Shown one piece after another: positions 17,928 to 25,180 of a DNA stretch of 64,000 bases (positions within the stretch are counted from its first letter, which is position 1; the number at the start of each line of letters is the position of its first letter). This DNA comes from Nocardioides sp. zg-1228. GTDB taxonomy: Bacteria; Actinomycetota; Actinomycetes; Propionibacteriales; Nocardioidaceae. The stretch spans positions 3,286,001 to 3,350,000 of the forward strand of contig NZ_CP070961.1 in NCBI RefSeq assembly GCF_017086465.1, given 5' to 3'. The notes under the pieces were generated by a model, which made no database searches, had not been told where the DNA came from, and saw only the letters and a list, made by a program, of their open reading frames with translations. The translations under genes were made by a program, and so were the position numbers.

Positions 17928-19075
17928 GGCCGCCACGCCGTCCCGAGGGCGTCGCACACCCGCTGGTGCTCGGCGTCGCTCATCTGGTGGAACAACGGCA
18001 GCACCAGCGTGCGGTCGGTGAGGCGCTCGGTGACCGGCAGCGGCGCGTGCCCCCGCTCGCCGTGCGCGGGCTGGCGGTGGGCCGCCATGATGCCGCGGCG
18101 CGCCGAGATGCCGGCCGCGGCGAGGTGCTCCATCATCTGCTCGCGGTCCAGCGGGTGGTCGGGCAGGACCTCGAGCCAGCAGGACTGGAAGTTGGTGGTG
18201 CCCCATGCCGGGTCGCCCACGAGCCGCATCCCGGGCAGCACGGTGACCGCCTCGGCGTACCTCGCGGCGAGCTCGCGGCGCCGGGCCACCATCTCGGGGA
18301 GCCGGCGCAGCTGGACCAGCCCGACCGCGGCCTGGAGGTCGGTCATCCGGTAGTTGAAGCCGACCTCGTCGAAGCTCTCCGGAGGCGCCAGCACGCTGGC
18401 GTGGCGCTCGGCGGCGGAGACACTCATGGCGTGCTCGCGCAGGCGCCGGGCGCGGGCCGCCCAGTCGGCCCGGGAGGTGGTGAGCATCCCGCCCTCCCCC
18501 GTCGTGAGGAGCTTGCGCGGGTGGAACGACCAGGTCGCGAGCTCGGCGCCGGCGCCCACCGGTCGACCGTGGGCCGTGGACCCGGCCGCGCAGGCGGCGT
18601 CCTCGACGACCGTGATCCCGAGCGGGTCGCACCAGGCGCGGATGGCCAGGAGGTCGAGCGGCACGCCGCCCTGGTCCACGGCGATCACCGCGCGCGTGCG
18701 CGGGGTGACCGCCGTGGCGATCGTGGCGGGCGTCAGGTTGCCCGTGTCGGGGTCGACGTCGGCGAAGACCGGGGTGGCGCCGACGTAGGTCGGCGCGTTG
18801 GCGGTGGCGACGAAGGAGAACGACGGCACCACGACCTCGTCGCCGGGACCGACCCCGGCGACGACGAGCGCCAGGTGCAGGGCGGTCGTGCAGTTGCTCA
18901 GCGCCACGGCGTGCGCGACGCCGTGCGCCTCGGCGAACGCCGTCTCGAAGGCCGCGACGCGCGGGCCCTGGGCCACCCAGCCGGAGCGCAGCACCTCCGA
19001 GACGGCGGCCACCTCCTCCTCGCCGAGCCACGGCTGCATCACGTTGATGCGCGTGAGCTCCTGCTCGAGGCTCAT
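17924..19075 (-). CDS. DegT/DnrJ/EryC1 sugar aminotransferase (first copy)
   Basis: A 383-residue sugar aminotransferase. Its start (INVMQPWLGEEEVAAVSEVLRSGWVAQGP) is the form seen in PglE/PseC-like C-4 aminotransferases; the PLP lysine is in TWSFHPRKLLTTGEGGM, and VEDAACAAGS and GFNYRMTDLQAAVGLVQL are conserved blocks. It shows only distant resemblance to the second DegT protein in the same operon, so the two probably aminate different positions or sugars. It is flanked by an SDR epimerase (upstream) and a NeuD/PglD acetyltransferase (downstream), each overlapping by 4 bp, an arrangement like the bacillosamine pathway. Confidence 0.85.
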   Translation of the reverse strand: MSLEQELTRINVMQPWLGEEEVAAVSEVLRSGWVAQGPRVAAFETAFAEAHGVAHAVALSNCTTALHLALVVAGVGPGDEVVVPSFSFVATANAPTYVGATPVFADVDPDTGNLTPATIATAVTPRTRAVIAVDQGGVPLDLLAIRAWCDPLGITVVEDAACAAGSTAHGRPVGAGAELATWSFHPRKLLTTGEGGMLTTSRADWAARARRLREHAMSVSAAERHASVLAPPESFDEVGFNYRMTDLQAAVGLVQLRRLPEMVARRRELAARYAEAVTVLPGMRLVGDPAWGTTNFQSCWLEVLPDHPLDREQMMEHLAAAGISARRGIMAAHRQPAHGERGHAPLPVTERLTDRTLVLPLFHQMSDAEHQRVCDALGTAWRP

Positions 19076-20079
19076 CGAGCCACCGCCACGGAGCGTCCGG
19101 CGGCGATCTGCTCGCGCTGGGGACGCCACCACTCGACCAGCTGCCGCAGTCCGTCCTCGAGCCCGGTGGTGGCCGTGAAGCCGAGGTCGCGCCGGGCGGC
19201 GGAGGTGTCGGCGAGGCGGCGGACGACTCCGTTGACGCCCCGCTCCGGGCCGTGCTCGACGGGCAGCTCGGAGCCCATCACGCGCAGCAGCGTCTGCGCG
19301 AGCCCCAGCAGGCTGGTCTCCTCGCCGCGGGCGACGTTGTAGACGCCCTCGACGACGTCGGAGGACGCCGCCAGCACGTTGGCCCGGGCGATGTCGGTGG
19401 TGAAGACGAAGTCCATCGTCTGGCGGCCGTCGCCGAAGATGAGCGGCGGGAGGCCGTCGTCGATGCGCTCCATCCACCGCACCAGCACCTCGGTGTAGAG
19501 GCCGTGGACGTCCATGCGCGGTCCGTAGACGTTGAAGTAGCGCAGCCCGACGTAGTCGAGCCCGTGCATCGCCCGGAAGCTGCGCAGCATGCCCTCGTTG
19601 AAGGTCTTGGCGGCACCGTAGAACGTGTCGTTGTCGTAGGGGTGCTGGTCCTCCGGCGTCGGGAAGCGCTCCGCGAGGCCGTAGACCGACGCCGACGACG
19701 CCGCGACGAGCTTGTCGACGCCCGGCACGGACGCCGCGGCCTCGACGACGTTGAAGGTGCCGTCGACCAGCACCTCCAGCGCCAGCCGCGGCTCCTCGGC
19801 GCACTGCGTGATCCGGATGGCGGCCTGGTGGAAGACCAGGTCGCAGCCGCGGGTCAGGTCGTGCACGAGGTCGCGGTCGCGGATGTCGCCGCGCACCAGC
19901 ACCAGGTCGGCGTCGCCGCGCCCGAGGGCAGCCTGGAGGTTGGCCTCCCGGCCGCGGACGAAGTTGTCGAGCACCCGCACCTGGGCGACGCCGGCATCGA
20001 AGAGCTGGTCGACGAGCGTCGAGCCGATGGTGCCGGCGCCGCCGGTCACCAGCGCGGTCGCTCCTGCGAGGGCCGTCAT
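19072..20079 (-). CDS. NAD-dependent sugar epimerase/dehydratase (extended SDR)
   Basis: A 335-residue extended short-chain dehydrogenase acting on nucleotide sugars. The NAD-binding motif is TGGAGTIGS (Thr where Phe is usual), the catalytic Ser/Thr is in AASSASVYG, and the Tyr/Lys pair is FYGAAK. FNVYGPRMD and LIFGDGRQTMDFVFTTDIA are typical of UDP-glucose/UDP-glucuronate 4-epimerase-like members. It could supply either a 4-epimer or a 4-keto sugar for the DegT gene that follows with a 4-bp overlap. PglF-type 4,6-dehydratases are longer and membrane-bound, so if a dehydratase is needed it may be encoded elsewhere. Confidence 0.8.
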   Translation of the reverse strand: MTALAGATALVTGGAGTIGSTLVDQLFDAGVAQVRVLDNFVRGREANLQAALGRGDADLVLVRGDIRDRDLVHDLTRGCDLVFHQAAIRITQCAEEPRLALEVLVDGTFNVVEAAASVPGVDKLVAASSASVYGLAERFPTPEDQHPYDNDTFYGAAKTFNEGMLRSFRAMHGLDYVGLRYFNVYGPRMDVHGLYTEVLVRWMERIDDGLPPLIFGDGRQTMDFVFTTDIARANVLAASSDVVEGVYNVARGEETSLLGLAQTLLRVMGSELPVEHGPERGVNGVVRRLADTSAARRDLGFTATTGLEDGLRQLVEWWRPQREQIAAGRSVAVAR

Positions 20080-21176
20080 CGCGCCGCCTCCAGCACGCTC
20101 AGGCGGGGCGCCGGTGGGCCCGGCGGGACCGCCGACCCGGCGTCGTACGCCGTCCCGGACCGCTCGGCCAGCCGGTGCGAGGCCTGCTCGAGCACCTCGA
20201 GGACCCGCAGCCCGGCGCGGCCGTCGGTCACCGCCGGGCGGCCCTCGTGGATCGCGGTGGCGAACTCGGTCACCATCGCCCCGAGAGCCTCCCGCTCGGG
20301 CAGCGCCGGCGACCAGGTGTCGCCCAGCCGGTAGGACACGGTCGAGGCGGTGCGGTCGGCGCCGGCCACCGAGGTGCGGGCGAGGTCGACGCCGCGGTCG
20401 TAGATGCTGAGCCGCTGCTGGGGGTTGAGGTCGTCCCAGACCAGCGTGCGCCGCGACCCGCCGATCACCATCTGGCGGATCTTGGTGGGGCTGAGCCAGT
20501 TGACGTGCACGTGCGCGAGCCCGTCGTCGGGCAGCGGCAGCGTCAGGTGGCCGACACAGGCGCGGCCGGCGCCGATGGGGTCGGCTCCGGTCGCGCCGAT
20601 GCCCGTCGTGGGCAGCCCTCCGGGCAGCACGAAGTCGAGGATGGCGAGGTCGTGCGGGGCCAGGTCCCACAGCACGTCGATGTCGGGCTGCACCAGCCCC
20701 AGGTTGATCCGCACCGAGTCGACGAAGTGCACCTGGCCGAGCTCGCCACTGCCGACGAGGTCGCGCATCCGCTGCACGGCCGGCGTGTAGCAGTAGGTGT
20801 GGTCGGTCATCAGGGTCAGGCCCTGGGCAGCCGCCAGGTCGACCATGGTGCGGCCGCGCGAGACGCTGTCCGCGAGCGGCTTCTCCACGAGCACGTGCTT
20901 GCCCGCGCTGAGCGCCTGCAGCGCGAGCCCGTGGTGCGTACGGGCCGGGGTGGCGATCGCGACGGCGTGGATGCGCGGGTCGTCGAGCACCCGCTCCAGG
21001 CTGTCGGTGACCTCGACGTGCGGGCCGGCGACCCGGCGCGCCCGCTCGAGGTCGAGGTCGCAGACCGCCTCGAGGCTCCAGTCGGGGGACGCCCCGAAGT
21101 TGCGGACCAGGTTGGGGCCCCAGTAGCCGGCGCCGATGACGGCGATGCCCAGGGGGCCGGGTGTGCGGATGCTCAT
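20076..21176 (-). CDS. Gfo/Idh/MocA-family sugar dehydrogenase
   Basis: A 366-residue oxidoreductase with an N-terminal Rossmann domain (LGIAVIGAGYWGPNLVRNF) and the family EKP motif in HVLVEKPLA; the catalytic-region His is in DLAPHDLAILDFVLPGG. Family members oxidise a sugar at C-3 or C-2 with NAD(P). In WlbA/WbpB the substrate is UDP-GlcNAcA, giving the 3-keto form that a DegT enzyme aminates and a hexapeptide protein acetylates; all three functions are in this operon. This is inference from context. It overlaps neighbours by 4 bp on both sides. Confidence 0.85.
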   Translation of the reverse strand: MSIRTPGPLGIAVIGAGYWGPNLVRNFGASPDWSLEAVCDLDLERARRVAGPHVEVTDSLERVLDDPRIHAVAIATPARTHHGLALQALSAGKHVLVEKPLADSVSRGRTMVDLAAAQGLTLMTDHTYCYTPAVQRMRDLVGSGELGQVHFVDSVRINLGLVQPDIDVLWDLAPHDLAILDFVLPGGLPTTGIGATGADPIGAGRACVGHLTLPLPDDGLAHVHVNWLSPTKIRQMVIGGSRRTLVWDDLNPQQRLSIYDRGVDLARTSVAGADRTASTVSYRLGDTWSPALPEREALGAMVTEFATAIHEGRPAVTDGRAGLRVLEVLEQASHRLAERSGTAYDAGSAVPPGPPAPRLSVLEAAR

Positions 21177-21814
21177 CGTGCTTCCTCCAGTCGGCCGTCG
21201 GCCTCCACGTAGACCTCTCCGGTGACCGGGCAGATCCACCGGTCGCGGTTGTCGAAGACCAGCGGGACGCCGCTGCGGCCCACCCATCCGATGCGTCGTG
21301 CGGGCATGCCCACCACGAGCCCGTGGTCGGGGACGTCGCGCGTCACGACCGCGCCGGCGCCGACGCTGGCCCACCGGCCGATCCGCACCGGGGCCACGCA
21401 CACGGCGCGCGCCCCGACGGACGCGCCCTCGCCGATGGTGACCCCGACGGGCTCCCAGTCCTCGGCGCCCTTGCGCCGGCCGTCGGTCGTCACCGCGCGC
21501 GGGTAGGTGTCGTTGGTGAGCACCACCGCGGGGCCGATGAACACCCCGTCCCCGAGCACGGCCGGCTCGTAGACCAGGGCCTGGTTCTGCACCTTGCACC
21601 GCTCGCCGATCCGGGCGCCCGGGCCGACGTAGACGCCGCGGCCCAGGATCGTTCCGTCGCCGACCTGCGCCCCCTCTCGGACGACGGTCTGGTCCCACAC
21701 CTGGGCGCCGCGACCGACGCGGGCGCCGTCCTCGACGGTCGCGGTGGGCGCGACGTGGGCGCGGTCGCGGGAGTGGGCGCGGGAGCGGGCACGCGCGCTG
21801 GACAGTGAGGTCAT
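21173..21814 (-). CDS. WlbB/WbpD-like hexapeptide-repeat N-acetyltransferase
   Basis: A 213-residue left-handed beta-helix protein whose repeats begin at about residue 20 (VAPTATVEDGARVGRGAQVW) and run to VVGMPARRIGWVG. The block VQNQALVYEPAVLGDGVFI followed by GPAVVLTNDTYPRA resembles the WbpD/WlbB family, which acetylates the 3-amino group of UDP-GlcNAc3NA. An unusual C-terminal tail with a CPVTGEVY segment follows. The first 20 residues are Arg/Ser-rich and disordered looking. It is the second gene of the operon, joined by 4-bp overlaps to the GT2 before it and the dehydrogenase after it. Confidence 0.8.
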   Translation of the reverse strand: MTSLSSARARSRAHSRDRAHVAPTATVEDGARVGRGAQVWDQTVVREGAQVGDGTILGRGVYVGPGARIGERCKVQNQALVYEPAVLGDGVFIGPAVVLTNDTYPRAVTTDGRRKGAEDWEPVGVTIGEGASVGARAVCVAPVRIGRWASVGAGAVVTRDVPDHGLVVGMPARRIGWVGRSGVPLVFDNRDRWICPVTGEVYVEADGRLEEAR

Positions 21815-22653
21815 GTGCGGGAGCTCTCGTCTCGTTGCCAGGTGGTGAAGTCCCCGTCCCTCAGCGCCCGTCGGGCACCGAGCCGGGCGGCGACGTGGAC
21901 GGCCACGAACACCGGGAGCCGGAGGGCGAGCCCCGGCCGCTCGGCGGCCAGGCCGAGCAGGGTGCGCGGGCTCGTGCGCGAGGCGGGACGGCGTACGCCG
22001 AGCTGCTCGGCCTGGGCGTTGCCCGTCGCGACCCGCACCCGACGGCGGACCAGGTCGCGCACGGTGCGAGGCGGGTGGACCACGGCGACGGCACCGGGCA
22101 CGACGCGGCGCTCGTGGTCGCCGAACGAGTCGGACATGGCGAGGTCGTCGCCCATCATCCGCGGCAGCGCGCCCACGCGCGCCTGGGCCTCCTCGGAGAG
22201 CACCACGACCCCACGACCGAACAGGCCGGTCCGCACCTGCGGCAGCGCCTCCCACACGTCGTAGTACCACCGCACCCAGGGCGAGCAGCCCGTGCGCGGC
22301 ACGGCGCGGCGCGGCGCAGTGGCCAGCACCTCGTCGCGGGCGATCGGCTCCAGGAGCCGGAGCGCCGCGACGCCGCCGAGCTCGATGTCGGCGTCGAGGT
22401 GGATGCGCGGGAAGACGTCGGTGGCGGCGTTGCCGACCCGGACGGCCTCGGCCTTGGACGGCTGCGCGATCTCGATCACGCGGGCCTGCGGGTCGGCCGC
22501 CCGGGCCACCTCGGCCGTGCGGTCGGTGCAGCCGTTGCAGACCACGACCACGTCGAGGTCGCCGCCGCGTGTCCCGCCGCGCAACGCGGCCAGGTTGCGG
22601 CCGATCGTCGCTGCCTCGTTGTGCGCCGGGATGACGACACTGGCCAGGGCCAT
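21811..22653 (-). CDS. Family 2 glycosyltransferase, first gene of amino-sugar operon
   Basis: A 280-residue GT-A protein. SVVIPAHNEAATIGRNLAAL, VVVVCNGCTDRTAEVAR and HLDADIELGG (the DxD-type metal site) identify it; LARLP-like hydrophobic stretches near the C-terminus suggest membrane association. It leads the eight-gene operon. ATG 22653 is chosen over GTG 22659 because GGGGGAG stands 5 nt before it; the same GGGGGAGTG element precedes the LCP-like gene at 23474. Its acceptor and donor are unknown, but it probably acts on the same repeat unit as the amino sugars made downstream. Confidence 0.85.
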   Translation of the reverse strand: MALASVVIPAHNEAATIGRNLAALRGGTRGGDLDVVVVCNGCTDRTAEVARAADPQARVIEIAQPSKAEAVRVGNAATDVFPRIHLDADIELGGVAALRLLEPIARDEVLATAPRRAVPRTGCSPWVRWYYDVWEALPQVRTGLFGRGVVVLSEEAQARVGALPRMMGDDLAMSDSFGDHERRVVPGAVAVVHPPRTVRDLVRRRVRVATGNAQAEQLGVRRPASRTSPRTLLGLAAERPGLALRLPVFVAVHVAARLGARRALRDGDFTTWQRDESSRT

Positions 22654-22710
22654 TCCCACTCCCCCACGTCGCGTGCCGACCGATCGGCGGCACCCTCAGA
22701 TCTTGGGCAA

Positions 22711-22733
22711 GGCGCTCGCCCCGGAGGAGCGCC
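22711..22733 (-). terminator. Hairpin between LCP-like gene and amino-sugar operon
   Basis: GGCGCTC (22711-22717) pairs perfectly with GAGCGCC (22727-22733) around a 9-nt loop, 31 nt after the stop of the LCP-like gene and about 60 nt before the GT2 start. It may end the LCP transcript, or lie in the leader of the amino-sugar operon if that operon is read through. Confidence 0.4.
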
Positions 22734-22763
22734 CACGGGGGCTTTCGCCCATTTTGGGGAGCC

Positions 22764-23474
22764 CTACCCCGTCGCGTCCGCGAAGCGGATGTCGGCCGAG
22801 CGCAGGTCGCGCAGCTGGAGCACCAGGAGGTCGAGCTCGAGCACCGACCAGGTGTCGTCGACCGCCACGCCGGACGCCGTCGTGCGCAGGGCGCGGTAGA
22901 GCAGGTGGGGCTGCTTGCGCAGCTCGGCGTGCAGGGTCCCCTCCAGGACCAGTCGCAGGTAGTCGTGCTGCACGCCCGGGGCCGACCCGTAGCGGTAGGT
23001 CGCGTCGACGTCGTTGTCGGCCGCCAGCTCGGCGAAGGTCTGCCAGTCGATCGCCACCAGGTGGTCGACCCGCCGCCCGGTCGACGACTCCACCGCCGCG
23101 ACCACGGCGCTCGGCCCGTCCACGACCGGCGCGTCCGCGCGGACGGACACCGACTCGACGAGCGCGCTACGGCCGTCGGCGGGCACCTCCACGAGCATCA
23201 TCGACTCGACGGACTGCTCGCCGGGCAGCCACGCCACGTCCTGCGTGCCGCCCGGGCGGGTGCCGACCAGGAGGATCGTGTCGCCGGCCGCCGGCGCCGG
23301 GCGCCCGGACAGCCCGTCGAACGCGCCGTCGATGCGGCCCATCCGGCTGGTGAGGCTGAGGTTGACGCACGCCGCGGCCGCGACGGCGAGCACCACGAGC
23401 AGCGCGACCACCGCCGCCGGGCGGCGCAGCCGCGTACGCCGGCCCGCCGGCCGGGCGGTCGGCCCTGGCGCCAT
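22764..23474 (-). CDS. Divergent LytR-CpsA-Psr (LCP)-like membrane protein
   Basis: A 236-residue protein with one N-terminal transmembrane segment (about residues 22-38) and an extracytoplasmic domain that looks like a shortened LCP domain: DTILLVGTRPGG at the first strand, SVESMMLVEVPADGRSALVESVSV at the next two, and VAAVESSTGRRVDHLVAIDWQTFAELA at the conserved helix-strand unit. LCP enzymes transfer lipid-linked polymers to peptidoglycan. Here the SIPRD segment reads SVRAD, and the part holding the AYVRxR and RxxRQQ arginines is missing or unrecognisable, so it is probably not a standard transferase. Start ATG 23474 has GGGGGAG upstream. Position at the end of the EPS locus fits a polymer-attachment role. 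Confidence 0.6.
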   Translation of the reverse strand: MAPGPTARPAGRRTRLRRPAAVVALLVVLAVAAAACVNLSLTSRMGRIDGAFDGLSGRPAPAAGDTILLVGTRPGGTQDVAWLPGEQSVESMMLVEVPADGRSALVESVSVRADAPVVDGPSAVVAAVESSTGRRVDHLVAIDWQTFAELAADNDVDATYRYGSAPGVQHDYLRLVLEGTLHAELRKQPHLLYRALRTTASGVAVDDTWSVLELDLLVLQLRDLRSADIRFADATG

Positions 23475-23550
23475 CGCACTCCCCCGTCCGTCCCGTCGAC
23501 GCTAGGCGCTCGCGGGCGCGACCTCATGCCCCAAACGGGGGACGGTGCGG

Positions 23551-24144
23551 TCAGGAGTTGAAGCGTTGCTGGGTCTTCTCGAGGCCGTCGGTGATCAGCG
23601 ACTCGACCGCGTCGGCGGCGTCGGAGACCTGGAACGGCAGCTCCTTGCGCTCGACGGTCGAGTAGTTGGACAGCACGAAGTCGGCGACGTCCTGGCGCCC
23701 GGGCGGGCGGCCGATCCCGGCCCGCACCCGGTAGAAGTCGCCGGTGCCCAGCGAGGAGCGCATCGACTTCAGCCCGTTGTGGCCGTTGTCGCCGCCACCG
23801 AGCTTGACCCGCAGGGTGCCGAAGGCGATGTCGAGCTCGTCGTGGATCGCGATGATGTGGTCGGGGGCGACCTTGTAGAAGGTCGCGAGCGCCTTGACCG
23901 GGCCGCCGGACTCGTTCATGTAGCCGCGGCCGCGGGCGAGCACGACCCGCGGGCCGCCGAGCCCGAGGCGGCCCTCGACGACGTCGGCGCGGCCCGTCTT
24001 GTGCGCGCGGAACTTCGCGCCCATCCGGGAGGCGAGCTCGTCGGTGACGAGGTAGCCGATGTTGTGGCGGTGCCCGGCATAGGCCGGGCCGGGGTTGCCG
24101 AGCCCGACGACCAGCCAGACGTCCGAGGTCGGGGCGTCGCTCAC
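23551..24144 (-). CDS. pth: Peptidyl-tRNA hydrolase
   Basis: A 197-residue enzyme that hydrolyses peptidyl-tRNA released from stalled ribosomes. [21 protein letters not shown] includes the catalytic His27, GYMNESG carries the conserved Asn, and HDELDIAFG and [12 protein letters not shown] are further family blocks. Length is normal. GTG 24144 is preferred; an in-frame TTG lies at 24156. It lies downstream of rplY on the same strand, the arrangement seen in mycobacteria and other actinobacteria, but here a palindromic repeat element separates the two genes. Confidence 0.95.
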   Translation of the reverse strand: MSDAPTSDVWLVVGLGNPGPAYAGHRHNIGYLVTDELASRMGAKFRAHKTGRADVVEGRLGLGGPRVVLARGRGYMNESGGPVKALATFYKVAPDHIIAIHDELDIAFGTLRVKLGGGDNGHNGLKSMRSSLGTGDFYRVRAGIGRPPGRQDVADFVLSNYSTVERKELPFQVSDAADAVESLITDGLEKTQQRFNS

Positions 24145-24161
24145 GGTCCCATCCAATCAGT

Positions 24162-24241
24162 CGAGGCGGCGCATTCTGACGCCGAAATGGCGCCGAGTCG
24201 GCGCATCCTGCACGCGACGTGCGTCAGGATGCGCCGACTCG
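24162..24241. repeat. 19-bp repeat element between rplY and pth, two forward copies and one inverted, 32-bp pitch
   Basis: Forward copies of CGAGKCGGCGCATYCTGAC start at 24162 (CGAGGCGGCGCATTCTGAC) and 24194 (CGAGTCGGCGCATCCTG then CA), exactly 32 bp apart. An inverted copy occupies 24223-24241. The second and third copies make a perfect 17-bp stem (24194-24210 with 24225-24241), and the 14-nt loop has its own short CACG/CGTG stem. The element lies between two same-strand genes and could act as a terminator or RNA-end stabiliser. The same family forms a larger array at 39525-39731. Confidence 0.85.
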
Positions 24242-24273
24242 ACGGGGTCTGGGCGCGAGGACGCGCCCCTTGG

Positions 24274-24945
24274 TCACTCGGAGTCGGAGCCCTCGGCGGC
24301 GTCGTCGCCGGACGCAGCGTCGTCGTCGGACTGCGGGGCGTCGTGCTCGATGCCGGCGTCGGCCTCGGCCTCCTCCAGCTCGGCCTCGAGGGCCTCGGCG
24401 GAGATCTGCTGGGTCACGTTGACGATGAGCAGGTCCTCGTCGGCGAGCAGGGTGGTGCCCGACGGCAGGTCGAGGTCCTTGGCGAGGATCTGGGTGCCGA
24501 TGGCGGCGCCCTCGACCGAGACCTCGAAGAACTCGGGGATGTGGGTGGCCTCGGCCTCGACGGAGAGCACGGCGTTCTCGTTGACGACCAGGGTGTCGGG
24601 GGCGGCGTCGCCGATGACGTGGATCGGGACGTCGACGGTGACCTTCTCGCCGCGGCGCACGGCCACGAAGTCGACGTGCTCGATGACGCGGCGGATCGGG
24701 TCGATCTGGACGTCCTTGGTCAGGGCGAGCTGCTCGGAGCCGTCGACCTCGAGGGCCAGCAGCGCGTTGGCGCCACCGTGCTTGAGAGCCATCATCGTCT
24801 GGTGGCCGGGCAGGATGACGTGGATCGGGTCGTTGCCGTGGCCGTAGATGACGGCGGGGATCTTGTCCTCGCGGCGGATGCGGCGGGCGGCGCCCTTGCC
24901 GAACTCGGTGCGCGCCTCGGCGGCGATCTTCTCGGGGGCAGACAT
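24274..24945 (-). CDS. rplY: 50S ribosomal protein L25 (general stress protein Ctc form)
   Basis: A 223-residue L25 of the long Ctc type, binding 5S rRNA. The N-terminal L25 domain (EARTEFGKGAARRIRREDKIPAVIYG) covers about residues 1-95, the C-terminal TL5/CTC domain follows (HVDFVAVRRGEKVTVDVP, ILAKDLDLPSGTTLL), and the tail is strongly acidic with Asp/Glu/Ser-rich sequence, as is common in actinobacteria. ATG 24945 has GGAG 7 nt upstream. It is transcribed from a promoter near 25118 with a leader of about 160 nt that contains a strong hairpin. Confidence 0.95.
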   Translation of the reverse strand: MSAPEKIAAEARTEFGKGAARRIRREDKIPAVIYGHGNDPIHVILPGHQTMMALKHGGANALLALEVDGSEQLALTKDVQIDPIRRVIEHVDFVAVRRGEKVTVDVPIHVIGDAAPDTLVVNENAVLSVEAEATHIPEFFEVSVEGAAIGTQILAKDLDLPSGTTLLADEDLLIVNVTQQISAEALEAELEEAEADAGIEHDAPQSDDDAASGDDAAEGSDSE

Positions 24946-25180
24946 GGTGTTCTCCGTACGTCGTGGGCTGGTCGTGCGAGTGCGTGGTCGGTGGGCCTCG
25001 GGGCCGGAGACGACGAACGCCGCGCTCCGGATCGGAGGCGCGGCGCAAGGGACCGGCCCAGTCGATCACGGAGTCCGGGTCGTGCGGGCTCCCTCGCCGA
25101 GGCAACCCCAGAACTCTAGACCCCGGCCCGCGGCCGGGTCGAATCGCGGTCGCCTCCGGCGGGCTCACTAGGGTGGCCCG
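24946..25180. promoter_or_regulatory. rplY promoter and structured leader; divergent leaderless pepN promoter
   Basis: On the minus strand TAGAGT at 25113-25118 is a good -10 for rplY and gives a leader of roughly 160 nt. Inside it, 25018-25045 forms a stem of 12 bp with one bulged base and a 3-nt loop (CGCCGCGCTCCG against CGGAGGCGCGGCG). On the plus strand TAGGGT at 25169-25174 lies 6 nt before the pepN GTG. No terminator is needed between divergent genes, so the hairpin may be regulatory. Confidence 0.55.
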
